A stretch of 64,000 nt of DNA from Pseudomonadota bacterium (GTDB lineage: Bacteria; Chloroflexota; UBA6077; JAJPHF01): the NCBI GenBank assembly GCA_021325365.1, contig JAJPHF010000026.1, forward strand, positions 49,140 through 113,139. The letters run 5' to 3'. Made by a program: the position numbers and the translations under genes. The notes beneath the pieces were generated by a model that was not told the DNA's origin, did no database searches, and saw only the letters and a list, made by a program, of their open reading frames with translations. Positions 1 through 7,672 of the stretch are shown here, one piece after another (the first letter of the stretch is position 1; each line of letters starts with the position of its first letter).

Positions 1-546
1 CAGGGGCAGACTGAAGGCTGTGGGGATAGGGAACTCGGTGATCGCCCCGCTCGTGGTGATCCGCCCAATCTTGTTCGCCAGGTTACTGTCCTCAGTGAAC
101 CACAGGGCACCGTCCGGGCCCGCCGTGATGCCCTCAGGAAAACTGAAGGCTGTGGGGATAGGGAACTCGGTGATCGCCCCGCTCGTGGTGATCCGCCCAA
201 TCTTGTTCGCATTGGCCTCGGTGAACCAGAGGGCACCATCCGGGCCCGCCGTGATAGCGACAGGACCGCTGTTGGCCGTCGGGGTGGGGAACTCGGTGAT
301 GGCGCCGGCCGTGGTGATCCGCCCGATCTTGTTCCCGGAATTCTCCGTAAACCAGAGGGCGCCGTCCGGCCCTGCCGTGATACCGAAAGGGAAACCGAAG
401 GCTGTGGGGATAGGGAACTCATTGATAATGGTCTGGGCACCCGCTGGCCTAAGGTCGAACGGCCTCGTAATCGGCATGGTGCTCAAAGCGGCCAAGACGC
501 CCACCAGCCAGAGCCGCCACAACGCGCGAAGCCGATTGGCCGACAT
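1..546 (-). CDS. Virginiamycin B lyase-like repeat protein (3' part outside window)
   Basis: The gene runs off the left edge of the window; 182 codons are visible. The ATG at 546 opens a signal-peptide-like N-terminus (basic residues, then a Leu/Val/Ala core, ending near residue 38 at GAQ). After that come repeated blades of about 42-44 residues, each with EFPIPTA, ITAGPDGALWFTE and NKIGRITT. This is the repeat pattern of the streptogramin lyase (Vgb)/NHL beta-propeller superfamily. Family membership is clear from the repeat. True streptogramin lyase activity is doubtful, because many exported propellers share this repeat and the catalytic part is not visible. It is divergent from the exported protein that starts at 1192. 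Confidence 0.8.
   Translation of the reverse strand, partial: MSANRLRALWRLWLVGVLAALSTMPITRPFDLRPAGAQTIINEFPIPTAFGFPFGITAGPDGALWFTENSGNKIGRITTAGAITEFPTPTANSGPVAITAGPDGALWFTEANANKIGRITTSGAITEFPIPTAFSFPEGITAGPDGALWFTEDSNLANKIGRITTSGAITEFPIPTAFSLPL
11..432. repeat. Tandem 126-132 bp coding repeats
   Basis: Units begin near 11, 143, 269 and 395 with spacings of 132, 126 and 126 bp. Units 11-112 and 143-238 are almost identical at DNA level across the block encoding EFPIPTAF to NKIG. They encode propeller blades of the truncated Vgb-like gene. Identity at synonymous positions suggests recent duplication or gene conversion. Confidence 0.8.
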
Positions 547-1191
547 GAGTCCTCCCGCCGCAAGCCGCTGACTGGGGGCCACTTACCGCCGCGACGCGAG
601 TAACCCCCCGGGGTGCCGTCGCCCGCGCCGATCCACACGGCATCCGCGACCGGCGGGGCGGCCGAACCGCCACCACCGCCCAGCAGCGACCATGCTAGAG
701 CACGGGATCGCGCGGCGATCGCCACGGGCGGCACCGGCCTGCGCCGGTCGCTCGCCGCCGGGCGAAACCTTCAGTCACCGGTTAAACGGCTGCGCGGGGG
801 AGATGTTACAGCCCTGGCGCGTGCGCGGTTCTCGTGGCCGCTCGGGGAGTCCGTCGCGATCGCGCCCGCTCTGCCCGCCCGCAGGGAGGAAGGCGATGGT
901 CACGGTGCCGCAGCCGCTCGGGCGTCGTAACCGTTCAGCCCCGCCTTCAGACGCCTCTCCGGCGGGCTTGCCCCACGAGCCGTGATGCGCTACGGTCGCC
1001 GGATGAGCCAGAGGGCTTTGCCACTGGCGCCCGCACGGTCGGAGCCGCGATCGGTCCCGGACCCGGCCGCCGTGCTGGAGCTAGCGGCGCCGCTCCGGTG
1101 GGACAACACTGCCCTGCCAGCTGCCACGTAGGCGGTGGGGGTTGCCAACCGCGGCTCGAATCGACATGCGACGGTGGAGGAGATCGGCCCC
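547..1191. other. Gene-free divergent intergenic region
   Basis: These 645 bp separate two divergent exported-protein genes. All open frames here look like compositional artefacts of high GC (Arg/Pro/Ala-rich, no coherent domain). I see no tRNA, long inverted repeat or convincing sigma-70 promoter. Confidence 0.5.
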
Positions 1192-2235
1192 GTGAACGCG
1201 CCGCGACGATGGCGATTGTGCCTGAGCGTCCTGCTTGCCGGACTGCTGCTTCTCGGCGGTTTCCGCGCCGCCGCCGCTCGGCCCACAGGCCAAGTCGATG
1301 CGAACATCGTCGTGCAAATCACGAGTCCCCAGCCCGGGCAACGGCTGCAAGGGAGGGTGGAGATCACGGGCTTTGCCGCCGATCGCCGCAGCTCCGATGG
1401 CTCGGGGTTGAACCAGCGCGACGTGGCGCTATACCTGAATGACAGCACGGACCAGCGGAATCTGTTCGACTACGCTGATACGGACGAGGCGAGCCCGGAC
1501 GCCGCGGCCGCCTTGGGGCCGCAGTTCGCGGCAGTCGGCTTCGCGGATAGCTGGGAGACTTGCTCCTTCCCGCCGGGCCACTACCAGTTGATCGCCTGGG
1601 TGTCGAGCCTGGTCGTCCCGGGCGCGCGCAACTTCGCCAGCGTCGATGTGGAGGTCGCGCCCTGCCCCCCGGCGACCCTCATCCCGAACGATGCGTTCGC
1701 GACGAATCCCCAGGCGGCCAGCGTCAGTACCGAAACCACGGACGGCTACATGTACGGGCCGGTCTTTGCGGATTTTGCCGTCGGCCTCGATGCGCGCTGT
1801 GTGCGGGTCGACGTCGACTGCCGCTATGGGCTCGAATTCCGCCGAGTGCTCGGCAGCGGCAACTCCGAGAGCGATAGCGCCTATGCCTTCTGGGTCGATC
1901 CGGCCGAAGGTATTTTCTGGTTGGAGTACTTCCCGCCGGGAAATGATCCGAACCGCCGGGTGGTCCTGGTGGACGATACGCCGACGCCGGCGATCCGGGC
2001 CGGCACGGCAACCAATCGGCTGGGGGTCATCGCCCAAGGGGAGTGGCTGCGGGTATTGGTGAATGGGGAGCTGGTCGGGGAGGCGCACGACAGCAGCCGG
2101 CCGTGGGGGATGATAAGCTGGCTGGGCGCGACCGGTGCCCGGGGGCGCACGGTGGAAGTCCAGTTCGCCAACTTGGTGATCGCGACGCCAGGGCCGCTCG
2201 ATACCCTGGCACCCGTCCTCCGGGGGAACTCATGA
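1192..2235 (+). CDS. Exported protein with Ig-like and LamG-like regions
   Basis: The GTG at 1192 is chosen because GGAGGAG (1176-1182) lies 9 nt upstream and because it directly precedes a signal peptide (NAPRRWR, then a Leu-rich core, then AAAA). The protein is 347 aa. Residues about 40-150 start with VVQITSPQPGQRL and look like a bacterial Ig-type fold (the 'Big' fold commonly seen in surface proteins). Residues about 170-340 have the alternating beta pattern of a concanavalin/laminin-G-like domain (WLRVLVNGELVGEA, VEVQFANLVIATP). No catalytic motif is recognisable. A carbohydrate- or surface-binding role is an inference. It stands alone, with a hairpin about 65 bp downstream. Confidence 0.75.
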   Translation: MNAPRRWRLCLSVLLAGLLLLGGFRAAAARPTGQVDANIVVQITSPQPGQRLQGRVEITGFAADRRSSDGSGLNQRDVALYLNDSTDQRNLFDYADTDEASPDAAAALGPQFAAVGFADSWETCSFPPGHYQLIAWVSSLVVPGARNFASVDVEVAPCPPATLIPNDAFATNPQAASVSTETTDGYMYGPVFADFAVGLDARCVRVDVDCRYGLEFRRVLGSGNSESDSAYAFWVDPAEGIFWLEYFPPGNDPNRRVVLVDDTPTPAIRAGTATNRLGVIAQGEWLRVLVNGELVGEAHDSSRPWGMISWLGATGARGRTVEVQFANLVIATPGPLDTLAPVLRGNS

Positions 2236-2301
2236 GCCTCGCCCAGCACTCTGGCTATGCCGCCGGGAGTGCAGTGGAACCGGGTGTCGCAAGGGTTTAG
2301 T

Positions 2302-2320
2302 CTCCCGGTAGCGCCGGGAG
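2302..2320 (+). terminator. Stem-loop after the exported LamG-like gene
   Basis: CTCCCGG (2302-2308) pairs with CCGGGAG (2314-2320) around a 5-nt loop. There is no U-tract, so it could be a terminator or an mRNA 3'-end hairpin. Confidence 0.35.
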
Positions 2321-2725
2321 CAGCGAGCGGGCCGTAGTACCCCCGCGTGGAGCTGCCTCCCACCAGGAAGTCCAGCAACCTCTGGCTCGGCTGGCGGCCG
2401 GCCCTTTCCACCGACAGCGGCCGCTCGGCAAACCGACTCCCGGTCCGGCTGTCCGTCCCGCAACGGCGCGGAGGGCACGGGACGGCCGGCCGTAGAGCGC
2501 GCTGCGATCCCGCGGTGAGCGGGCTCGACGCCCTCCAGGCGTCCAAAGGGCCACCGCCCCACCCACGACTTCGCCAACTCGCGGCGCGGCCGCGCCGCGT
2601 TCCGGGCCGAGTCCTGCTGCCCGCGCCGGAGCGACCGCCCCAACCCCGCCGGGGGCTGTCGCAGGGCGAAACTGGTCGCTTACCAGTACGTGATCTCCTT
2701 CACAGTTAGGGAGTGATCTGAGTCA
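2321..2725. other. Unassigned stretch
   Basis: About 400 bp with open frames on both strands but no recognisable protein, signal peptide or good ribosome binding site. The sequence is not obviously repetitive within the window. It may be a decayed gene or an RNA-coding region; I cannot assign it. Confidence 0.3.
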
Positions 2726-2753
2726 TTGTAGCGGATGCTAGCAGTGTTACGAT
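2726..2753 (+). promoter_or_regulatory. Candidate sigma-70 promoter
   Basis: TTGTAG (2726-2731), a 16-nt spacer and TACGAT (2748-2753) resemble -35/-10 elements. They sit in a locally AT-richer stretch upstream of the exported protein at 2926. Confidence 0.35.
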
Positions 2754-2863
2754 GTGGAAGAACCACCGAGACGGGGCCGAGCTACCGAGAACATTGGGCG
2801 GGCGAACCGGATGTAACGCGATGGCCCTATAGTCCACGAAGCAGTTCATGCCACCGAGGAGAA

Positions 2864-2947
2864 ATGCCAAAGCGACGCCGTGATTGGGGCGAGGTTCGCG
2901 GAATACCTGATGAGGAGGAGGCGCAGTGCATTACCTGGGCAGTGTGA
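2864..2947 (+). CDS. Possible 27-residue leader peptide
   Basis: The ATG at 2864 follows GAGGAG by 2 nt and opens a short frame (MPKRRRDWGEV start, acidic middle, ends CITWAV). Its end overlaps the start of the next gene by 22 nt. The only support is the ribosome binding site and the overlap, which would allow translational coupling. It may equally be chance. Confidence 0.22.
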   Translation: MPKRRRDWGEVRGIPDEEEAQCITWAV

Positions 2948-3630
2948 GAGCCCTGATAGCCCTTGGGCGGCTCATCATCGCGCTGGCCGCGCTGCTGCTA
3001 CTGAGGCCGGGCACGCCGCTCACGGCAGCCGCCGGAGGAGGCGGCGACGTCTACGTCCCGGGACCGGATGAGCTGAACGCGTGGTTCACGGCAACGCTAT
3101 CCGGCTACACAGTCACGCCCGTGCCCGGCTCCAGCGATGAATGGGACGCCGTCGGGCACTACTCGGTCCAGTACGGCGGCGAGTCGCCGGAAATCGCGCT
3201 CACCATCTCGGCCTCCGTGCTCGCCACCAGCGACGAGGCGAGGCAGTTTTATCAAAGCGTGGCACAGCGTCTGGAAATCGGCAACAACTCGCGCCGCGGT
3301 GGGGACAGAGTGGAGGCGGCACGGGAGTATGGAGTGGACGAGCTGCGGGCCTTCTTTCGGATCTACACGGACCCGGCGGGGCACCGTGTCAGCAGCTACG
3401 CCCACCTCGGACGCGCGGGCCGTGTGGTCATGCTAGTGGAGGCGAACGGCGATCCGATGCCCGCAGTACGCGACGTATCGGGTCATCACCCGGGGGTCGT
3501 GCCTGTAGTAGCGAGCGGCGATCCGGCACCCGACGATGGCGACTGGGTGGCTAATGACCGCGCCCTCGTCTTGGTGCGCACCTTCGATCTCGTGGTCGAG
3601 AAGCTGCACGGGTCCCCCGCTCTGCCCTGA
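2926..3630 (+). CDS. Exported protein of unknown function
   Basis: The GTG at 2926 follows GAGGAGGAG by 5 nt. The 234-residue product has a signal peptide (basic VRAL start, ALAALLLL core, AAAG cleavage region), so it is probably exported and cleaved. The mature part is soluble-looking with a mixed alpha/beta pattern: ELNAWFTATLSGYTVTPV and a helix EARQFYQSVAQRL. I do not recognise a family. A long gap upstream and a candidate promoter at 2726 suggest a single-gene transcript. Confidence 0.65.
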   Translation: MHYLGSVRALIALGRLIIALAALLLLRPGTPLTAAAGGGGDVYVPGPDELNAWFTATLSGYTVTPVPGSSDEWDAVGHYSVQYGGESPEIALTISASVLATSDEARQFYQSVAQRLEIGNNSRRGGDRVEAAREYGVDELRAFFRIYTDPAGHRVSSYAHLGRAGRVVMLVEANGDPMPAVRDVSGHHPGVVPVVASGDPAPDDGDWVANDRALVLVRTFDLVVEKLHGSPALP

Positions 3631-3758
3631 TAGGGGGGGTGCTAAACGCTTACCGGGCGTCTAGCGCGGCGGCTGTGCGGATAGCGGGGCGGAGGACCGG
3701 CAACAAGGGTCAAAGTCGCCGCGGCGGGGTGGCCAACGCAGTTGGGGGAGCAGTCCCG

Positions 3759-3929
3759 TCAGCGCGCGGCCGGCGCCGCGCGCCGCCCCGGCGCTCCAGG
3801 GGAGCCGGGCGGCGCGCCGCCGGGCCACTGGCCGCCCGGCACGGAGGCAGCGGCGGCGGCCACGCGGGGCCGGCGGCAGGGGCCTGCGTGCTGCTCCCCA
3901 CTCGGCGGGGGTGGGTGAACACCTACCAT
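3759..3929 (-). CDS. Possible small Pro/Ala-rich protein
   Basis: The ATG at 3929 follows GAGGAG on the minus strand at a 6-nt spacing, an unusually good ribosome binding site for a gene-poor stretch. It would make 56 residues (MVGVHPPPPSGEQ start), very rich in Pro, Ala, Gly and Arg, which is also what random GC-rich DNA encodes. It lies just downstream of the sigma factor gene and its hairpin. Weak candidate. Confidence 0.22.
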   Translation of the reverse strand: MVGVHPPPPSGEQHAGPCRRPRVAAAAASVPGGQWPGGAPPGSPGAPGRRAAPAAR

Positions 3930-3970
3930 CGTGTCTCCTCGGCGCGTAGAGCGCATTATCAGTAGCCGCA

Positions 3971-4002
3971 CGAAGGCCCTCCCCAACCGAGGAGGGCCTT
4001 CG
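3971..4002 (-). terminator. Terminator-like hairpin after the sigma factor gene
   Basis: A perfect 12-bp stem (3971-3982 with 3991-4002) with an 8-nt loop lies about 20 bp past the sigma factor stop codon at 4023. No T-run follows on either strand. Confidence 0.6.
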
Positions 4003-4022
4003 ACGCTAGCTAGCGGCTGAAA

Positions 4023-4997
4023 TCAGGCGGCGTAGGTGCGGAGGTCGCCGGCGCTGCGGCGTAGCCGGTGCAGCCCCGCCGCCTCGAGCTGGCGCGCGCG
4101 CTCGCCGCTGATGCCAAGCTGCTGCCCGACCTCGCGCAGCGTGTGCGGACGGCCGTCTTCGAGGCCGAAGCGCAGCCGCAGCACGGCGCTCTGCGCCGGC
4201 TCCAGCGTGTCGAGCGCCGCCGCCACCGCGCGACGCAGGTCGGCGCGCTCGGCAGCGTCCTCGGTGGGCGGCAGGTCCTCGTCGGACACCAGCTCGCCCA
4301 GCGTGTCGCCGTCCTCGCCAAGCTCCAGGTCGAGCGACAGCGGCTCGCGCGCCGCCGCCTGCGCTAGCTCGACCTGATCGACCGGCACGCCCAGCTCGGC
4401 CGCGATCTCGGCCGGCCGCGCCTCGCGGCCCAGCCGCTGCTCGACGGCGCTCGCCGCCTTGCCGAGCCGCCCCAGCAGCTCGATCAGGTGTACCGGCAGG
4501 CGCACCGTGCGCGCCTGGTCGGCCACCGCGCGGCTGATCGCCTGGCGAATCCACCAGTAGGCGTAGGTGCTGGAGCGGTAGCCGCGCTCGGGGTCGTACT
4601 TGTCGACCGCCCGGAACAGCCCCAGGTTGCCCTCCTGGATCAAGTCGCCGAGCGGCAGCCCGCGCCCGAGGTAGCGGCGCGCCACGCTCACGACGAGGCG
4701 CAGGTTCGCCTCGATGAGCCGCTTGCGCGCCGCCTCGCCGGCGGCCACGTCGGCCTCCAGCGCCGTGCGCGTCTCGCCCTCCAGCGCCTCGCTGATCAGG
4801 CGCTCGGCGGCCCGCGCGCCTGCGCCCACGGCCCGCGCGAGGGTGACCTCCTCCTCGGCGGTCAGGAGCGGGGTGGCCGCGGCCTCCGACATGTACAGGC
4901 GCAGCAGCTCGTCGCGCGCCGGCATCTCGCGCACGGACTCGCTCTCGCTCGGCGTTGGCCGGGTCTCTTCCAGCACTGCAGTTCGATTCGTCGCCAC
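4023..4997 (-). CDS. RNA polymerase sigma-70 factor (RpoD/SigA-like)
   Basis: Directs RNA polymerase to -10/-35 promoters. The GTG at 4997 gives 324 aa (an ATG at 4925 is the alternative). Region 1.2 (ELLRLYMSEA, LLTAEEEV) is followed by region 2 with LIEANLRLVVSVARRY, GDLIQEGNLGLFRAV and STYAYWWIRQAI. Region 3 (VHLIELLGRL) leads to region 4 with LREVGQQLGISGERARQLE, the -35-binding helix-turn-helix. Region 1.1 is absent, as in shorter primary or group 2 sigma factors. The window cannot show whether it is the housekeeping factor. It is monocistronic, with a strong promoter upstream and a hairpin downstream. Confidence 0.93.
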   Translation of the reverse strand: MATNRTAVLEETRPTPSESESVREMPARDELLRLYMSEAAATPLLTAEEEVTLARAVGAGARAAERLISEALEGETRTALEADVAAGEAARKRLIEANLRLVVSVARRYLGRGLPLGDLIQEGNLGLFRAVDKYDPERGYRSSTYAYWWIRQAISRAVADQARTVRLPVHLIELLGRLGKAASAVEQRLGREARPAEIAAELGVPVDQVELAQAAAREPLSLDLELGEDGDTLGELVSDEDLPPTEDAAERADLRRAVAAALDTLEPAQSAVLRLRFGLEDGRPHTLREVGQQLGISGERARQLEAAGLHRLRRSAGDLRTYAA

Positions 4998-5155
4998 TCT
5001 CCTACTCCCGTTCCCGGCCTCGGCGGCTCGCGTCCGGGCCGCCCTATCGCCGAAGCTGTCTGGTCCCGCAGACACGTCGCGCCAGCAGCCCCCATCGCGG
5101 AAGCGCCGGCGCCAAAACGCCCTCACCCGGGCGTAGCACTTTTCGTTCCAGAATC

Positions 5156-5184
5156 ATTTTATCGCAGAGGCTTACTTTTTGCAA
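5156..5184 (-). promoter_or_regulatory. Sigma-70 promoter of the sigma factor gene
   Basis: On the minus strand TTGCAA (5184-5179), a 17-nt spacer and TAAAAT (5161-5156) match the housekeeping consensus well in a local AT-rich patch. The start would be near 5149, giving a leader of about 150 nt. Confidence 0.6.
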
Positions 5185-5425
5185 GTCCGTTCGGAGCGGT
5201 TAGTCACCTCCACGGTTAGATTATCGCTCATGGAAAAGCGAGCGGCCACAATTCTGCGTGCCCGATGCGGCACGTGTCCCTGCAAGAATCGGGCCACCGC
5301 TCCGACCTGCACTCGCCGCCAGATGGCGCTAGCCCGCGCGCCGGGTTCCGTATATCATGGGGGCCAGTGCGGGCGGCCTGGCAATGCGTGGACTGCATCG
5401 CCGCATCGTCCGGAGGAGGCTGGTC

Positions 5426-6112
5426 GTGCCCGATCTGCTGACGCCCGAGCAGATGGCCTGCCGCGTGGCGGCCGAGCTGCAAGATGGCCATTACGTGAAC
5501 CTCGGCTTTGGCCTGCCGCTGCTGGTGGGCAACCATCTGCCGCCGGGCCGCGACGTGCTGATCCACACCGAAAACGGCATGATCGGCGTTGGGCCGCTCG
5601 CTCGCCCCGGCGAGGAGGATCCCGACCTGGTCAACGCCGGCAAGCAGTTCGTCACGGAGCTGCCGGGCGCGGCCTACTTCCAGCAGAGCGACTCGTTCGC
5701 CATGATCCGCGGCGGCCACATCGACGTGAGCATCCTCGGCGCGTATCAGGTGGCGGCAAACGGCGACCTGGCGAACTGGGTCGTGCCCGGCGAGCGCATC
5801 CCGCGCGTGGGCGGCGCGATGGACCTGGCGGCGGGCGCGCGGCGCGTGATCGTGATGATGACCCACCTCACCCGGCGCGGCGAGGCGAAGCTGCTGGAGC
5901 GCTGCACGCTGCCCCTCACGGGCGTGCGCTGCGTGGACCTGGTGGTGACGGACATGGCGGTCGTGGCCGTGACCCCCGCGGGCTTCGAGCTGCGCGAGGT
6001 GGCGCCGGGCTGGTCGGCCGCCGACGTGCAGGAGCGGAGCGGCGCCCCGCTCCGCCTGAGCCCCGCGCTGCGCGAGATACCGGTCGAGCTACTGAGCGGG
6101 AGCGTGCGATGA
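5426..6112 (+). CDS. 3-oxoacid CoA-transferase, subunit B
   Basis: Beta subunit of a class I CoA-transferase, which moves CoA between acyl-CoA and a carboxylate through a glutamyl-CoA intermediate. The GTG at 5426 lies 6 nt after GGAGGAGG; 228 aa. It has the catalytic-Glu region ENGMIGVGP, then GEEDPDLVNAGKQ and the glycine-rich SFAMIRGGHIDVSILGAYQV, all typical of ScoB/PcaJ-type subunits. The last bases overlap the next gene (ATGA). Its partner subunit A is not adjacent: an amidohydrolase gene sits between them. The natural acceptor acid is unknown. Confidence 0.9.
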   Translation: MPDLLTPEQMACRVAAELQDGHYVNLGFGLPLLVGNHLPPGRDVLIHTENGMIGVGPLARPGEEDPDLVNAGKQFVTELPGAAYFQQSDSFAMIRGGHIDVSILGAYQVAANGDLANWVVPGERIPRVGGAMDLAAGARRVIVMMTHLTRRGEAKLLERCTLPLTGVRCVDLVVTDMAVVAVTPAGFELREVAPGWSAADVQERSGAPLRLSPALREIPVELLSGSVR

Positions 6113-6978
6113 CCATGGACATTCGCGGCCGCACCCTGCGCGGCATCGACGTGCACACCCACGTGCCGCGGCGCGGCGGCCTAGCCGCCGATCCCCGCAG
6201 CGGCCAGAAAGCGGAGTACTTCAAGAGCCCCACCCTCGGCATGACCGTCGAGGAGATGGCCGAGCTGTACCGCAAGCTGGAGATGATCGCCGTTGTCTTC
6301 GACGTGGACAAGGAGACGACGACCAGCGACCCGTTCGAGGGCAACGACTACGTGGCCGAGGTGATGCGCCGCTACCCCGACGTGTTCATCGGCTGGGCCA
6401 GCGTGGACCCGTGGAAGGGCCAGGCGGGCGTGCAGGAGCTGGAGCGCTCGGTCACGGAGCTAGGGCTCAGCGGCCTGAAGCTGCACCCGATCACGCAGGC
6501 GTTCTTCCCGAACGACGAGCGCTTCTATCCCCTGTATGCGAAGGCCGACGAGCTGGGCATCCCCGTCATTTTCCACACGGGCCACACGGGCATCGGCGCC
6601 GGCACCCCCGGCGGCACCGGCCTGAAGCTCAAGCACAGCCGGCCGATCTACCTCGACGACGTGGCGGCCGACTTCCCGAACCTGACGATCATCGGCGCCC
6701 ACCCGTCCTGGCCCTGGCAGGACGAGATGCTGTCCGTGGCGCTCCACAAGGCCAACGTCTACATCGATCTGTCCGGCTGGTCGCCCAAGTACTTCTCGCC
6801 GTCGCTCATCCAGTACGCGAATACCCTGCTCCAGAACAAGGTGCTGTTCGGCTCCGACTTCCCGGTCATCAGTCCCGAGCGCTGGCTGGCCGACTTCGCG
6901 GCCGCCCCCTTCCGCGACGAGGTGCGCCCGAAGATCCTGCTCGAGAACGCGAAGCGCGTGCTCAAGCTCGAAGCCTAG
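6109..6978 (+). CDS. Metal-dependent amidohydrolase (ACMSD-like family)
   Basis: 289-aa TIM-barrel hydrolase or decarboxylase of the amidohydrolase_2 type. The start overlaps the stop of CoA-transferase B by 4 nt, so the two are translationally coupled. Visible metal-site motifs are GIDVHTH near residue 14, IFHTGHTG mid-protein, AHPSWPWQ and FGSDFPV near the end. Family members hydrolyse or decarboxylate aromatic and other cyclic acids. Because it lies between the two CoA-transferase subunit genes, it probably makes or consumes the acid that is activated by CoA. Substrate unknown. Confidence 0.87.
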   Translation: MTMDIRGRTLRGIDVHTHVPRRGGLAADPRSGQKAEYFKSPTLGMTVEEMAELYRKLEMIAVVFDVDKETTTSDPFEGNDYVAEVMRRYPDVFIGWASVDPWKGQAGVQELERSVTELGLSGLKLHPITQAFFPNDERFYPLYAKADELGIPVIFHTGHTGIGAGTPGGTGLKLKHSRPIYLDDVAADFPNLTIIGAHPSWPWQDEMLSVALHKANVYIDLSGWSPKYFSPSLIQYANTLLQNKVLFGSDFPVISPERWLADFAAAPFRDEVRPKILLENAKRVLKLEA

Positions 6979-6993
6979 CCGCGGGAGCGAGCG

Positions 6994-7671
6994 ATGAACA
7001 AGGTCTACCCGTCCGCCGACGCCGCGGTGGCCGACGTGCCGGACGGCGCGACGATCATGGTCGGCGGCTTCGGCAGCGCCGGGGTGCCCGAGACGCTGGT
7101 ACGGGCCTTGGCGGCGCGGCCGGTGCGCGGCCTGGTGCTGGTGAGCAACGGCACCGGCGAGGGCGAGAGCGGGCTGGTGCACCTTATCCGCAACCGGCAG
7201 GTGCGCAAGGTGCTCGTGTCGTTCCCGGCGCCGGGCCGCTCGCCCGACTTCGAGGCGCAGTACACCGCCGGCGAGATCGAGCTGGAGCTGGTGCCCCAGG
7301 GCACCCTGGCCGAGCGCATCCGCGCCGGCGGCGCGGGCGTCGCGGCGTTCTACACGCCGACCGGCGTCGGCACGCCGCTCGCCGAGGGCAAGGAGCAGCG
7401 CGAGTTCGGCGGGCGTATGCACCTCCTCGAGCATGGTCTGCGCGCTGACTTCGCGTTGATCCGCGCCGAGCGCGCCGATCCGTGGGGCAATCTCGTCTAC
7501 CGCAAGACCGGCCGCAACTTCAACCCGATGATGGCAACCGCCGCGCGCGTCACCATCGCCGAGGTCGAGGCGATCGTGCCGGTGGGCAGCCTCGACCCGG
7601 AGGCCGTCGTCACGCCGAGCATTTTCGTGCACCGTGTCGTGCTGGCGCCGCGCCAGCGAGAGGGAGGGTAA
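6994..7671 (+). CDS. 3-oxoacid CoA-transferase, subunit A
   Basis: 225-aa alpha subunit matching ScoA/PcaI. It shows MVGGFGSAGVPETL (oxyanion-hole GGF region), FYTPTGVGTPLAEGKE, RADPWGNLVYRKTGRNFNP and MMATAARVTIAEVE. The ATG at 6994 follows GGGAGCGAGCG. It sits 15 nt after the amidohydrolase stop and 1 nt before the next start, clearly in one operon. With subunit B (5426-6112) it should form the active heterocomplex. Confidence 0.9.
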   Translation: MNKVYPSADAAVADVPDGATIMVGGFGSAGVPETLVRALAARPVRGLVLVSNGTGEGESGLVHLIRNRQVRKVLVSFPAPGRSPDFEAQYTAGEIELELVPQGTLAERIRAGGAGVAAFYTPTGVGTPLAEGKEQREFGGRMHLLEHGLRADFALIRAERADPWGNLVYRKTGRNFNPMMATAARVTIAEVEAIVPVGSLDPEAVVTPSIFVHRVVLAPRQREGG

Positions 7672-7672
7672 C

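Noticed and set aside
20..571. Plus-strand repeat frame of 183 codons
   Set aside because: Antisense of the Vgb-like propeller; only the minus-strand reading gives ITAGPDGALWFTE-type blades and a signal peptide.
2230..2643. Possible group II intron or transposase remnant
   Set aside because: No reverse transcriptase or transposase motif on either strand; only a vague resemblance that I could not support.
3639..3965. Plus-strand 108-codon frame after the exported protein
   Set aside because: Arg/Gly/Ala low complexity, no ribosome binding site.
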